From Batillaria attramentaria (Eukaryota > Mollusca > Gastropoda > Batillariidae), in NCBI GenBank assembly GCA_018292915.2, contig JACVVK020000539.1, positions 156,501-220,500 on the forward strand: a stretch of 64,000 nucleotides of DNA, in the 5' to 3' direction. Made by a program: the position numbers and the translations under genes. The notes under the pieces are model-generated. The model searched no databases and had not been told where the DNA came from. It was given only the letters and a program-made list of their open reading frames with translations. This document shows positions 1 through 11,420 of this stretch, in pieces. Position 1 is the first letter of the stretch. Every line of letters begins with the position of its first letter.

Positions 1-81
1 GGTTTTGGCTTAATGTTACGCATCAGATGTTTATCATGGCTCCCCCCCCCCCACACACCTTCCCTCTCTCTGTCTGTACAG

Positions 82-240
82 GGGGTTGAGGATGGCAAAA
101 AAGAGATAAAGAATTTGATCCTGCTGCCTGCGAAAAACGTGACCAGGATAATATTTGGTGCACAGCTTATCTTAGTCCAAGACATGGAAGACCAAGACAT
201 GGAAATGTGGACATACCGAGATGGTTACTGTGCAGACAAG
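82..240 (+). CDS. Internal exon of an unrecognised protein (gene 1, first exon in window)
   Basis: A 159-bp open stretch lies between a pyrimidine-rich acceptor ending CAG at 79-81 and a GTAAGA donor at 241. It is in phase 0 at both ends and encodes 53 residues, including FGAQLILVQDMEDQDMEMW and ending DGYCADK. The next five exons continue the same frame to a stop codon at 3767-3769, which is the main support for a real gene: coding lengths of 159, 180, 88, 39, 105 and 38 add to 609, an exact multiple of three. The start codon and 5' exons lie left of the window. I recognise no family and see no signal peptide or membrane segment. The donor is duplicated by a small SINE insertion (see 232-309). 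Confidence 0.6.
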
Positions 241-309
241 GTAAGAGTAGGTGGGTAGATGTTTGGGAATTTAACATCCTTTTCCACCACGTAAGCAGAC
301 AAGGTGAGA
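232..309 (-). repeat. 48-bp SINE-1 tail inserted at the exon-1 splice donor, with target duplication
   Basis: The sequence 247-294 matches the 3' tail of the SINE-1 family in reverse orientation (compare GTTTGGGAGTTTAACGTCC in copies at 12.4, 23.3 and 39.2 kb). It is bracketed by GCAGACAAGGTAAGA (232-246) and GCAGACAAGGTGAGA (295-309), a 15-bp target-site duplication with one mismatch. The duplicated target spans the exon end and the intron start, so there are now two candidate 5' splice sites 63 bp apart. Confidence 0.75.
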
Positions 310-774
310 ATATTGTCAAATCTGGCTGCTATCTCCAAATGAGGGTTCCGTAATGTAAGATCCGTGTTACTGAAAAAGGATAGAGGTCGATATCAACATT
401 TATAAAAGAACCGAGACTTTTGATTCAGTGTTAGTGATAACGTGCAGCTGCTGGCAAACCTTGGTACTCTCGCAAATCGAGAGCTTTCCTGTTTGGAGCA
501 AAGAGAGGGAGGTTCAATCGGAAACGAGCTGTAAAATAAGCGCCAGTTTCATCTGGACAATGAACATATAATATTTAATATTAGGCATCTCACGACCATC
601 ACCGGGGAAGGGACGTAATATGTAACCAGTCCAGCAACATTAACCTTCGGTAACGGATAGAATAGACACACCAAAACATAACTGTACTTCTTGACCTGAT
701 ATTGAAAATATCTGAGCCAATTCATCAATGCCACGTGTAACAGCTGTGTGATTTGCTCTTCTATTTTCCCGCAG

Positions 775-954
775 ACTTTCGACGTGACCGAGCACGAGTG
801 TGACATATTTCATAACATCGAATGGAGGCTGAAATGCACAGAGAGCAGTCCTCCCGACTGGTTTGCGGGCAGACTGGAATCCGGCTACGTGGAGTCTACT
901 GATGTGCCTTTACGATTTTGTGTAAAAGGCGAACCCGTGTCTGTGGATTTAGAG
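775..954 (+). CDS. Exon 2 of gene 1 (unrecognised protein)
   Basis: A 180-bp exon in phase 0 at both ends sits between the acceptor TTTTCCCGCAG (764-774) and the donor GAG|GTAGGC. Its 60 residues contain four cysteines, the run HECDIFHNIEWRLKC and the segment PPDWFAGRLESGYVE. With the preceding exon it makes a compact, mixed-charge, probably globular region. No catalytic motif or known fold is apparent to me. The cysteines could be structural or metal-binding, but spacing alone does not settle this. Confidence 0.6.
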
Positions 955-1159
955 GTAGGCTCACTTTCATCATCGCGTCATGCATCTGATTTGACCTTTT
1001 ATCACTGACTTTAACACCGCTGAAGTAAGAACATTCAGCATTTTGCTTCACACTAACGTGCATGTTTCACAATGGATTAGGAAGGCAGGCCTAAAGTTCA
1101 GAGTAAAGCTAATTATCATCGAATACTGACCTGAGAAAAGTGTGTATCAACATCTGCAG

Positions 1160-1247
1160 GTGAACAACTGCACCCCGCGACATTCAGCACGTGACAAAGG
1201 GATAGTGGGCGGTTCAGACGAAGCTGGTGTTTCTCGGGCTACTGCTG
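1160..1247 (+). CDS. Exon 3 of gene 1
   Basis: An 88-bp exon follows the acceptor CATCTGCAG and ends at GCTG|GTGAGT. It enters in phase 0 and leaves in phase 1. It encodes 29 residues rich in Gly, Ala, Ser and Arg, so the protein probably changes here from a folded region to a disordered tail. Confidence 0.5.
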
Positions 1248-1719
1248 GTGAGTGATTTGTCAGATCACAGTGTTTTTTTTTTTTTACAAATTCGATACAC
1301 ACGCCAATGCTATTTTTTTTATATTATTTATTGTTTATTTTTTATTCATGTATGGCCGGTTGAGAGGAGGGATGTGCTCGGGGATTTTGAAAATATATCA
1401 ACTTACATATTTGCTTCTCTTAGACAAACTCTTCTTCCGTATTGGGCAACAACAGCCTGGAAGAGAAGCGTAGACGATATGAATTGAATTGAATTGAATT
1501 GAGTTGAATTCAGTTGTGTCACATCAAAGTTTATGTAAGTGTAAGGCAGGAAGAATTCACCGTAGCGATACCGGTAAGGAACGTTACCAACCAGAAGTTC
1601 CGAAACACATTGAAGATTGAATCTTTTTTCGGGTGGCATAATGTAAGAAGATATCCCTTACAGTAGGAGGTATATCATGAGTTGGGTGGGTAAAACTATG
1701 CATGGTTATAGAGCTGTGA

Positions 1720-1885
1720 ATAGGTGTGACCTCTTACTTTTAAAGGGAGACACTTACTGCCAGTCAGAACATTTGCTAGCCTAGCGGCATGATCTCTAGT
1801 TTGTCTGGTATGTGATAACAAGCTCACTGAGAATAAGCGCTATACGAATAAATAACTATTATCATTATTATTATTATTGCTGCAA
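1720..1885 (+). repeat. SINE-like 3' end with (ATT)n tail
   Basis: In the intron, AATAAGCGCTATACGAATAA is followed by an (ATT)n run. The same arrangement (AAGCGC, AT-rich linker, (ATT)n) recurs near 15830-15900, and an AATTTATTAATT/AAGCGC form is found near 27950-28020. A shared tail with a trinucleotide run suggests the 3' end of a dispersed retroposed element. No clear tRNA-like head is visible here. Confidence 0.35.
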
Positions 1886-2118
1886 GGGAAGAAGAGAGGG
1901 TACTTACACAATGTTACGATTTATCATTCGAGTTAGAAAATAAAAATCAGTATATGTAATGAAAGCAGGGAAAATTGATGTTAAACTGAAGTTGACTAAA
2001 TCGACGCTGATACTCACTGATGAGCTTGAATGTGTCAGACCACATTTTTTTTCTCTACGAGCCAAACATACACATTAAAAAGGTGGCAAATATGATGCTA
2101 ATTGTGATTTTTTTTCAG

Positions 2119-2157
2119 CTGCCAAAGCTGTGCCAGGACCTAGCAGTGCCACTTATA
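2119..2157 (+). CDS. Exon 4 of gene 1 (39-bp micro-exon)
   Basis: A short exon lies between TTTTTTTTCAG and the donor TATA|GTAAGT. It enters and leaves in phase 1 and encodes AAKAVPGPSSATY across the junctions. The length is divisible by three and the phase is symmetric, so skipping would not break the frame. The small size makes it less secure than its neighbours. Confidence 0.4.
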
Positions 2158-2406
2158 GTAAGTGCGTTTTCCATGGGCCGGCTAATTTGAGCCAAAGGCA
2201 AATCGGTGAGTATATTCCAATGGTTCTCTCTGTTTACAGATGTGTATGACTGTATCAGTAATGATAACGTTACATTTTAAATTACCACGGTTACAACGTT
2301 GGAAGCAGCAAATTTAGTTTACAAACGTGAAACTAGTTATTTCAATATCATATAACAGTTTTCTGAAATATTTAGAACCGTTTGTCGTACGGTTGTATTT
2401 ATACAG

Positions 2407-2511
2407 GCGGAACTTCAGTAAAGGGTAAAGACATCCGGGTCGGCACTACCGACATTCAAGACAGTCACAACCAGCAAATCCAAGACAGCTGCAATAGACA
2501 GCTTCGTAAAG
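2407..2511 (+). CDS. Exon 5 of gene 1
   Basis: A 105-bp exon runs from the acceptor TTTATACAG to the donor AAAG|GTGTGT, phase 1 to phase 1. It encodes a polar, Gln/Asp-rich segment ending NRQLRK. Together with the next exon it forms a basic run (QLRKGRKRP) that resembles a nuclear localisation signal; this is inference from composition only. Confidence 0.5.
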
Positions 2512-2550
2512 GTGTGTCCTTTACCTGAAAGGGAAGGGTTTCTCCCATAG

Positions 2551-2554
2551 CGCG

Positions 2555-2619
<65 letters not shown>

Positions 2620-2740
2620 TGGTCACTGTCTGCAGACAATCTTTTTCTATTTGACGCAAAATCGTAAATTACAGCAATTTTTGTTTGCACGAATTTGTCC
2701 GATTTTCCTAACAATGTGGGTGCCCATATCACAGAGGGGA

Positions 2741-2771
<31 letters not shown>
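2551..2771. repeat. (CG)n-(CA)n and (TA)n microsatellites
   Basis: An alternating CG run passes into (CA)n at 2551-2618, just after exon 5. A separate (TA)n run lies at about 2743-2771. Both are intronic simple repeats prone to length variation; the CG/CA part is Z-DNA-prone. Confidence 0.9.
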
Positions 2772-2773
<2 letters not shown>

Positions 2774-3731
2774 AATACTGTAAAGGTAACTGTACATGAA
2801 CAGCGTGAAAGTCGAAAATGCATTACTATGTAAACAAGTCATTTTGTACAAGTATATTATTATGTGCTTGGAAAATCTTGTCTGAAAACACAGTCATGAC
2901 AAAGTAGACAGAAAACTGGCGCAAGACATGTTTCCTTCTATGATGTGGGCACCCACATTTGCAGGAAGACAGTTGTTATCTGTTTACTGGAAATGGTTAG
3001 CAGCGCTTAGTAGGTGTGACGATACATGCGCTACTTATCGCCTCAAAAACTAGAATCTGTACAACTTTCAAGCCACAGATATTAGTGTTCTTGTAAGCCA
3101 GTTTTGCGAGATTTGGACATCGGTTGAAATGCTTTGTGTTACACATCGATTGTCTTATATTCTACTCCCTTATATATTGATGATGTATTCCTTTGTGATC
3201 TTGACCTTCGGCCCTAAAATCTTCAAATAGTGCATATAATTACCCCACCTCTGATATGGAAAACGCGTAATATTGGCGTCCAAATTTGAAAAAAAACAAA
3301 AAACAAAACCGCGCTTGTTTCCATGGTAATATCCAGCAGTGCTGAGTCGGTTTTGTCGTAAATATATATTTTTGAATGTTTGTAAATGGGTTGGTGTCAT
3401 TTGCTCTAAAAAAAAGAAACAATGACGTCATTTGTCATGTTCGCCTGCAGGCATTTACCGGACAAAGTAACCCTGGATGTGCCAAAGTCTTATCTTTCAT
3501 TTGGTACCAAAATTGGCCGGTAGGAACCACTGTGCCACTTTGAGATCTGGGCAAGATTTGTTTGCAGCCTTGTGATAGGTATTAAAGAAAGTGGCTCCAC
3601 AAAAACAGTTATCGCCGAAAATTGTTGTGGACTCCAATAGCAAACGTACTTTACTTAGAAATGTGTGCGGTGCCCTTGTCCATAATTGTACTCATTCATG
3701 TACAATGTGTTGTTGTGTGTTTTTTTTTCAG

Positions 3732-3769
3732 GCAGAAAAAGGCCGGCACCAAATGCAGACCAAGAATGA
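3732..3769 (+). CDS. Terminal exon of gene 1, stop codon at 3767-3769
   Basis: An acceptor with nine T's before CAG is followed by a phase-1 entry that reads GRKRPAPNADQE and then TGA. A longer reading exists in another frame, but it would need a different phase from exon 5. The predicted C-terminus is short and basic. I see no strong poly(A) signal close by, so the 3' UTR length is uncertain. Confidence 0.5.
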
Positions 3770-4528
3770 GGTGAATATATTGTTGAGGCCGAAGAATGGT
3801 TAAATCCGGACCTATACCGACAGTCACAACGTGCCAGTCACAGCCACAGCCAGGGGGAGTTAGTGCTGAAGAGGACCGTCAGTCCCGGTATCCACATGTT
3901 GCTGTGTCGGAATCACGCGTTTAGCACTTCACCGGGAAGTAACTCTGTCAAAGGGGAATTACTTTGTTAACAAGAATTCATCACCCATCTAGAACCTCGC
4001 ATACGTCAAAAAGTTAGTGACTTCAACCAGCTAGGCGAGCTAACATGACCTCATGTGTTTGGGGCTTTGCGAGCTCAAAGAGGCACGGAAAGGGTTTCCA
4101 GTACTTTCTTTCTTTCCAGTACTTGCTTGATGCCAGAGAGCTTGCGTACGTGTGCGCGCGGGCAGCATACATGACACAACGACCACGACGACAGCAGGGC
4201 ACTGAATGGAAACAACATAATTATTGGGCAACATATTAATACTTCACTGGTTTTCTTTCTCGTTTGTCATTACTGTGTTTGCACACATGATTTTCAAAGC
4301 ACATACATATATACTTATACAAAATGACTTGTGTACATAGAAATGCGAATTCCACTGTGACACTCTTTGTGTAATATTTATATACACAATGTATGTACGT
4401 ATATATGTATGTACGTTTATATGTATGTACGTTTATATGTATGTACGTTTATATACAGTTGCCTTTACACAAGGAATGTATTGTATAGAAAAACAAGGAA
4501 TGTATTTGTATAGTCTCACCTCAACCGG
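3770..4528. other. 3' flank or UTR of gene 1 with a dispersed repeat
   Basis: There is no coding evidence. About 3930-4215 matches 62945-63175 in the opposite orientation; shared words include GGGTTTCCAGTACTTTCTTT and CTCGCATACGTCAAAAAGTT. A TATGTACG/TTTATATG tandem stretch lies at 4390-4455. Confidence 0.6.
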
Positions 4529-5120
4529 ATCCGGATACTTTTCATTTGTTTTTGTCTAATTCTTGTCTTGAAGTAATGGACTCGACTGTTTGACCGATAG
4601 GAAGGAGAGGGTGTTTTCATTTCAGTAACTGACTTTATGGATAATCCCAGACTTGTGTAGAGTATGTCATATATCTACAGAAACGGAAATGCCATGCTTT
4701 GATAATGGATTTTTAATTTTTTTAAAACCACTTTATTGTCCATTTTGGAAAATGTTGATCTGCTTAGTATTGTTATATGTACAGACATTTTTACACAGCG
4801 ATTGTGTTTGTTTTCATTTCTGTATGTCGTGAAGAATTACAGCTGTTGTTTCTGTTTTGTGTGCTGCTTTTGAAAACTGTGACAGTGTTATAACAATGAT
4901 CGGCCACAGCTGTCTGATGATACTGCTGACCTATTGTAAATGACAGAATGGTTTGCAATCCATTAGTTTGCATTTGTTTTTCACTTTTTTCATTGTTGCT
5001 GTTTTTATCTCTTTTGTTTGCTTGTTGCAATATACTGATCGAATAGTTGTACATAGGACATGTGTTAATATTAATTAAGAGCAACAAGATGAGATATTTT
5101 TATGATTCCAATAAATTACA

Positions 5121-5182
<62 letters not shown>
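5121..5182 (+). repeat. Uninterrupted run of 62 G residues
   Basis: 62 consecutive G's follow AATAAATTACA in duplication copy 1. The equivalent site in copy 2 (about 6711-6770) is a shorter, interrupted G-rich tract. Such a run can form G-quadruplexes and its exact length may be an assembly approximation. Confidence 0.9.
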
Positions 5183-5184
<2 letters not shown>

Positions 5185-5984
5185 GGCGGGGGCGGGGATA
5201 TACATGTACAAACCATAAAGATTTGTATCTACATTATTTCACATGAGTGTGCTGCATAGCAGTTACGTTTTCATAAGTATGAGAATTTCTTATGTTGTTC
5301 ATAATCATCACATTCATGGTGATGAAGATATCGTCATTATTATCTTATGTGCCATCTGAACATTTTTCCTTGTCTTTATGTACAATTTTACCAGATATCT
5401 TGTTTTTTTACATACTGTATTATGCCTTTTTCTCATTTCTTGTTGAAGTAAAATTTGGTTATATGCCCTCCCCCCCCCCCACCCCGGTTGATTTTCAAAT
5501 CAAGTGAATTCTCATTAATTGCTGTAAAAACATCCCTGTAAGCTGTTAATTATCTAGCTTGGCATCTCTGGACGAATTATTGTTGTTAACGTATTTGTTA
5601 TGCGTTTTTATTTCTTTGTTTTGTTTAAGATTAACTATTTTCTTCGGTTTTGTTTTTCGTGGCCGAGTTTTTGTTTTGAATTGTAAATACTATAGGAAAC
5701 ATGAGGAACCTACACGTGTGAAGATCATGTGGATAACATGTATGGTACATTAGGTTTTTCATTTGTTTTTGTCTAATTCTTGTCTTGAAGTAATGGACTC
5801 GACTGTTTGACCGAAAGGAAGCAGAGGCTGTTTTCATTTCAGTAACTGACTTTATGGATAATCTCAGACTTGTGTGGAGTATGTCATATATCTACAGAAA
5901 CGGAAATGCCATGCGTTGACTATAGGTTTTTAATTTAAAAAAAAAACCAAAAACACTTTATTGTCCATTTTGGAAAATGTCGGT

Positions 5985-6350
5985 CTGCTTCCCCTGTGGG
6001 AAACGTGTCGCCAAGGTACAGCGCCACCCAACCTACTATAGTGTTTTTCTCCATTTTTACTGGGGGGTTGGAAAGCCGGATAACCCGGACAGAAACCGTG
6101 GATGAGAAGCCCGGTACCCAGAAAACCGGTATCACATATTACAGCTCCACCTGGGCTCGAACCCACGCTTCATCGCCGTGACAGCGGTGACGGTCGTTCA
6201 GTAGCGCAGTGGCCAAGTCCGACGCGCTACCTATTAGACCACCGCCCACAGCTCTTTTTGTTAAGCGAAAGTGTGTCTGCCGAAGTGGCAGGGTACTTTT
6301 TTAAATTTTGATTTTAATTAAAAAAAACAACAACCCTACTTTATGTACTA
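5985..6350 (-). mobile_element. tRNA-derived SINE (family 4) inside duplication copy 2
   Basis: Read on the minus strand, an A-box-like TGGTCTAATAGGTAGCGCG near 6214-6235 is followed, after an unusually long spacer, by the B-box GGGTTCGAGCCC near 6152. The insert is absent from copy 1, where the sequence flanking CACTTTATTGTCCATTTTGG runs through to the poly-T/CAGACATT region. It therefore inserted after the duplication, or was lost from copy 1. Confidence 0.6.
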
Positions 6351-7317
6351 TATGGTACATATGTACAGACATTAATTTTTTACACAGCAATTGTGTTTGT
6401 TGTCACTTCTGTTTGTCGTGAAGAGTCACAGCTGTTTAGTTTCTTGTTTATGTGCAGCCTTTGAAAACTGTGACAGTGTTATAACAATGATCGGCACAGC
6501 TGTCTGATGATACTGCTGTAAATGACAGAATAGTATTGCAATCCAATATTTTGCATTTGTTTTTCACTTTTTTCATTGTTGCTGTTTTTATCTCTTTTGT
6601 TTGCTTGTTGCAATATATACTAATCGAACAGTTGTACATAGGACATTATTAATATTAGAGTAACAAGATGAGAAAGTTTTTTTTATAATTCCAATAAGAA
6701 ATTACAGGATAGGGGGGGGGGGGGAGGGGTGTTGTCGTGGGGGGGGGGGGGGGTGTTGGTGGGGGCGGGGATATACATGTACAAACCATAAAGAGTTGTA
6801 TCTACATTATTTCACATGATTGTGGTATATAGCAGTTATGTTTTCATAAGTATGAAATATTATTATGTTCTTCATAATCATCACATTCATGGTGATGATG
6901 ATCTTCATTATTATTATATATGCTATAATTTTTTCTTATCTTTATGTACAGTTTTACCAGGTATATTGTTTTTACGTACTATCAGTATTGTGCCTTTTTC
7001 TCATTGAAGTAGAGTTATATGTGCCCCCCCACCCCCACCCCGACGATTTTCAAATCAAGTTTGATTTCTCATTAATTGCTGCAAAAACATCCCTGTAGCT
7101 GTTAACTATCTAGCCTGGCATCTCTGAACGATTTATTGTTGCTAATGTATTTGTCATGCGTTTTTATTTCTTCGTTTTGTTCAAGATTAACTATTTTGTT
7201 GTTTGTGGCTCAGTTTTTGTTTTGAATTGTCAATACTATGGGTTACATGAGGAACTTAAGTGCGTGAAGATCATGTGGAAAACATGTATGGTACATTAGT
7301 GTCTCCCGCCCCCCCCC

Positions 7318-7711
7318 CCCCTTCGCACGCACGCACGCATGCATGCCCGCACGCGCGCGCGCGCGCGCACACACACACACACACACACAGATTGTAGTAG
7401 AAGTTCTGCTGCTCACATTGTTTCTACTGTCTCGCAGCCTTCCTGCTATAAATGGCACTTACTTCTCTTAATCAGCATGCATTGCATCTTGATTATGCAG
7501 ATTATTGTATTATGTGCGATGACATGTGTGGTGTACATTGGTGTACCACTCACTCTGTACCACGCACACACGCATGCACACACACGCATACACTGCACAC
7601 AAGCATGCACACACACGCATACACTGCACACAAGCACGCACACACACGCATACACTGCACACAAGCATGCACACACACGCATACACTGCACACAAGCACG
7701 CACACACACAC
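7318..7711. repeat. CG/CA microsatellite and 31-bp minisatellite
   Basis: A (CGCA)n-(CG)n-(CA)n stretch at 7322-7390 precedes four or more copies of a 31-bp unit at about 7571-7711 that contains GCATACACTGCACACAAGC. Because 31 is not divisible by three, long translated frames through it are artefacts that cycle through three frames. Confidence 0.85.
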
Positions 7712-8669
7712 ATTTGTAGACATAGGTGGACGTAATCCTCAGCAGTAATCATTGTTGGCAGAACTAGGACTGGTGCATGTGCTGTACAATGACGGTACTG
7801 CTGTATGAGTGAGTGTAAAATGGAAGTACCCCTTACTGAATTCTTTGCCTCAATAAATAGCATGTAGTTTCATCTGTTTGATTTGTTATCTCTGTTTATG
7901 TACATGTACATAAAGTGCATTTGGTATTGCAGTCGCGTTCGTCCTGTGACCGTTTAGGAGTTCTGCCAAGCCGGAACACTGACTTTCACAATCTTTCCAA
8001 GCGGGAATTCCGGCGTACATCGGAACAGTTTGCAGCCCTGCTAGTGTAAGGTAGACGGTGCCCGAGGCACAACGTTAGAGTAAAGCTGCCCGTTACCCAT
8101 TGTTTCGTCAGGCCCAGAACCACAACCCACTGAAGTAAAGTGTCGTGTGAAAAAACAAAACGTGCGCACAGTGGGTTGTGGGGAGTCCAATTCATTTAGC
8201 CCGTATTATATTATATTATAGAGTTTGTAGATACGAACTAGGTTCACTTTCAGCTCACTCTGCCCCGTGCCACAGTTTGGAACACAACAGTTCACTTTCA
8301 CTATGGAAAATGGGAGAGTTCTTGTGTATCAGAACAAGCGATGTGCCATAGCTACAGAACGGTCTGATCCCCGGATACGTCTGGTTTTGTGCACGAAACT
8401 CTATTTCCGGGATGGCTCGGGGGTTTTATCTGCATGTGTGACGTTATTGTAAGAAGGGGTAATTAACTGTGAAGTCCATATAGAATATGTTTTAGTGACA
8501 ATGTGTGTCACAAAGTGTGTTACTAATTTAGGTGTATGGAAAATCATTAACTGAATACAAAACCTTAGACGGAAGACGGCAAACCGTGTGGTCCCCATTG
8601 CAGAAATTTCTGCATCTCCTTTGGATTAGAAAAAAATAAAAACAAAAAACAAAGATCCGTTTCTTGATT

Positions 8670-8734
<65 letters not shown>

Positions 8735-9251
8735 CATCATGTCACCACCACCACAAACAATAATAATACATGTATTAATGCCCGGACGCATTCAGCGCCA
8801 TTTTGAAAACAGAATAATGAATGAGCCAACTCAGTACTGTAACGTATCGTTTTAATTGTAAAAACAAACTGATAACAAATGATGGTTTGACTGTATCATG
8901 TCTCTTTTCTGACAGCAGACAGACAGAAGTAATACATGTACGACAACACGTCAACAAGACAAGATAACAAGAGTCGCTGATAAACAAACAAATTCTGTTG
9001 AGATGACGTTGAACGTCCGAGATTTACGTCATGACTATCACAAATGTAACACAGATATTTTATATGTTTTGTACACAAAGAGAGTAAGGTGGTATTGTGA
9101 ACGAAAGTCAACAGCTCGGTTTGTGTACTGCCTGTTAATCATTCATACACGACACAGTCTTGTGTTCCTCATGTACCGGGCGTCAAATGAGTACATACGT
9201 AAATCAATAAAAAAAAAAGGAAAGAAATAAATCTGATAAAAATGTTGTCGA
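7712..9251. other. Non-coding stretch with a (GT)n microsatellite
   Basis: No supported exon was found. An AATAAA lies at about 7851 and could serve as a plus-strand poly(A) signal. A (TG)n run occupies 8672-8733. Confidence 0.5.
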
Positions 9252-9533
9252 ATAAATAAAGAGGCTGTTTACACTTGCTAATTTTACTGGGCTGGACGCG
9301 CGTTGGTGCGTTTGCAATTAACCAACCCGAGTCCTGGGCCAACTCGCATTTCAGATCTAAACATGCAGCTGGCGTCATGATACCATGCTTTCGTCAAGGC
9401 ATGACGGCGGGGATGACGTAAGTTTTCGTACGTCACTGTCAGGGTTAGAATGTGGTGTAAACGCTATAGACCCGAGTCCAATCCGAGTTGAGGTAAACTC
9501 AAGTTGAACCTGGGTTGTAGTGTAAACATCCCC
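9252..9533. mobile_element. Candidate MITE with TGTTTACACT inverted ends
   Basis: The left end reads GAGGCTGTTTACACT and the right end, reverse-complemented, reads GGGGATGTTTACACT, matching at 13 of 15 positions. The interior has no coding capacity and is GC-richer than the AT-rich flanks (AATAAATAAA on both sides). Size and inverted ends fit a non-autonomous DNA transposon. I could not identify a clear target duplication, so the superfamily is open. Confidence 0.5.
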
Positions 9534-11420
9534 AATTATACCAATAAATACGAAGAAAACGTTGATAAATAAATGATTAAATACGTGAATTAATACAGAT
9601 ATGATGTATGTCTGTTGTTGATGAATGACAATGTGAGATCATAACAAATGAATTATTGTGCTCTTCATCACACGTGCAACTCGCTAACTGAAGAAACTGA
9701 CCGAGCGAACTGAATACACCCGGCCATCTCATTGTTTCCCGTCAATGTCAAATGGAATATGTAAAGACATTATCAGTAAGAAAATAACTAAACTTACAGA
9801 GGTAGGCAAATTGACGTGACACCGCTATAAACAGTACACCAATCACACAGCTGGAGACAGACTGAGAAAGAAAAAGGCAAGTATTAAGGACACAGAGAAG
9901 GGACACAGAGAAGAAGGGACACAGTCACAGTCATAGTCACAGCGTCGGGAAGCAAGACCGGCAGAGTGGACCCCGAGACAAGAGACTGATCCCAAACACG
10001 TTACACGTCACACATGCCACGTCACAACACGTCAGTCAGGCCCGGCAGCACGCCCCACGCGTACAGCAATCCTGAGATAATTCTGCGAACGACAGCAGTG
10101 AAGTAACTGATGCATACAGCCACTACATCTTTTTATCAGCTGATATACGGATCTCCCCCCCCCCCCCCCCTACCACCCCCTACTTGGCCCCTAGGACACT
10201 TTAACCAACGTAAAGAGGAATAAGCAAACTATGTGACGTCCAGAACGACATCAGGGTATAATAATGGTATAATACGATCAAAAAAGTTAAAAACATAGTT
10301 ACTATCTTTGACATAATTCAGCGGTTTGACGTTACAAAGGGCAATAACCATCACCGTCCCTACTTTCGTGACACGAATCAGTTCCGTTGCGTAAGCAATC
10401 TTAACAGGTGGCGGTGAATGTCTCTCTGCTCTGGATTCATAAGACGGATGCTCCCCTTCCCTCCCCGACTCTTTTCTCCCCCCCCCCCACCCCTCGCCGC
10501 CCGCAAGGAAAGGGTAGGGGAGCGGGGGGGGGGGGGGTGGGGGGGAACGGGGGGGGGGGGTGTGGTGGTGGTGGTGGTATTGTACTGGCAATTCATCGAT
10601 GTTCTACAAACGCATCGTAAGAGGCAGCAACAAAGTTACTACAGAACTAAATCTGACACTTTTTCTAAACACAGAAATGAATGAAGGAAACCACTTCATT
10701 TAAGAACACAAAGTGTTAAAATACCAACGTGAGCGTGGTGCAACGAATGACTGAATAATTTAATTAAAAGTAAGGAACACACGAGAAACTGGTCGACCCT
10801 TGTAGTTAGTGAAAGGCGCGGCGAGAATTGTGACACAATCCCAATCAGCCGACTCCTGTTTGCAGTAGCTTTGTCACAACTATCTGTACACAACGATTGA
10901 TTCGTGTAACAATGCTGAAGTTCAAGTCTGGCGGATACAGTTGATGGGGGAGGGAGGGTGGTGCTTGTTGGGGTTGGTGGGTGGGCGTTGTTTACATCAC
11001 CACCATGCACTCTCGCCGGCAGAGGCCCGAAGGTTACACACTACAGACACGGAGTTCACAGAAAATGCTCTATATTCCTATTAAACATAACTGACGCTGC
11101 GCATGGCACACTAGATATGCTTTAAAATTCCCCTCCCCCCCCCCCCGCCCAATAAAGCAAAAAACAAAACAAAAAACAACCCCCCCCCCAAAAAAAAAAA
11201 AAAAAAAAAACAACAACAAAAACCAACCAACCAAAATCACAAAAGTCCAGCAGCCAAAACTCCTGTGTAGGGTAAATTTAAACAAATTCCAATATTCCAC
11301 TCTTTGGCAATGCTAGCAGCGACCACCTACCCCCTCATTCCTCTGTCGCCTGCTAGCTCTTGTACCAGCCGCGCATGACTATAAACAGTCCACATGTCAG
11401 CCCAGTTTTCATTGTTTTTA
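9534..11420. other. Gene-free stretch with paired C-rich and G-rich tracts
   Basis: I see no gene. Poly-C is at about 10154-10170. At 10451-10570 a C-rich arm is followed by a G-rich arm, able to fold back or form G-quadruplexes. Poly-C and poly-A tracts lie at 11135-11210. Apparent ORFs here are low-complexity proline/glycine runs. Confidence 0.5.

Larger units (their letters stand above)
4529..7301 (+). repeat. Large tandem duplication (4529-5757 and 5758-7301)
   Basis: Both units start near TTCATTTGTTTTTGTCTAAT and end near ATGGTACATTAG. They share long colinear blocks, such as AAGTAATGGACTCGACTGTT at about 4571 and 5788 and GGTGATGA-type runs at about 5318 and 6890. Copy 2 is longer mainly because of a SINE at about 5985-6350. 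Each unit carries a poly-G tract at the equivalent position. No open reading frame is conserved between the copies, so this looks like duplicated non-coding sequence. Confidence 0.8.

Noticed and set aside
7339..7863. Long His/Thr or Cys/Val open frames
   Set aside because: They run through a 31-bp minisatellite and CA repeats, the unit is not a multiple of three, and similar frames occur on both strands.
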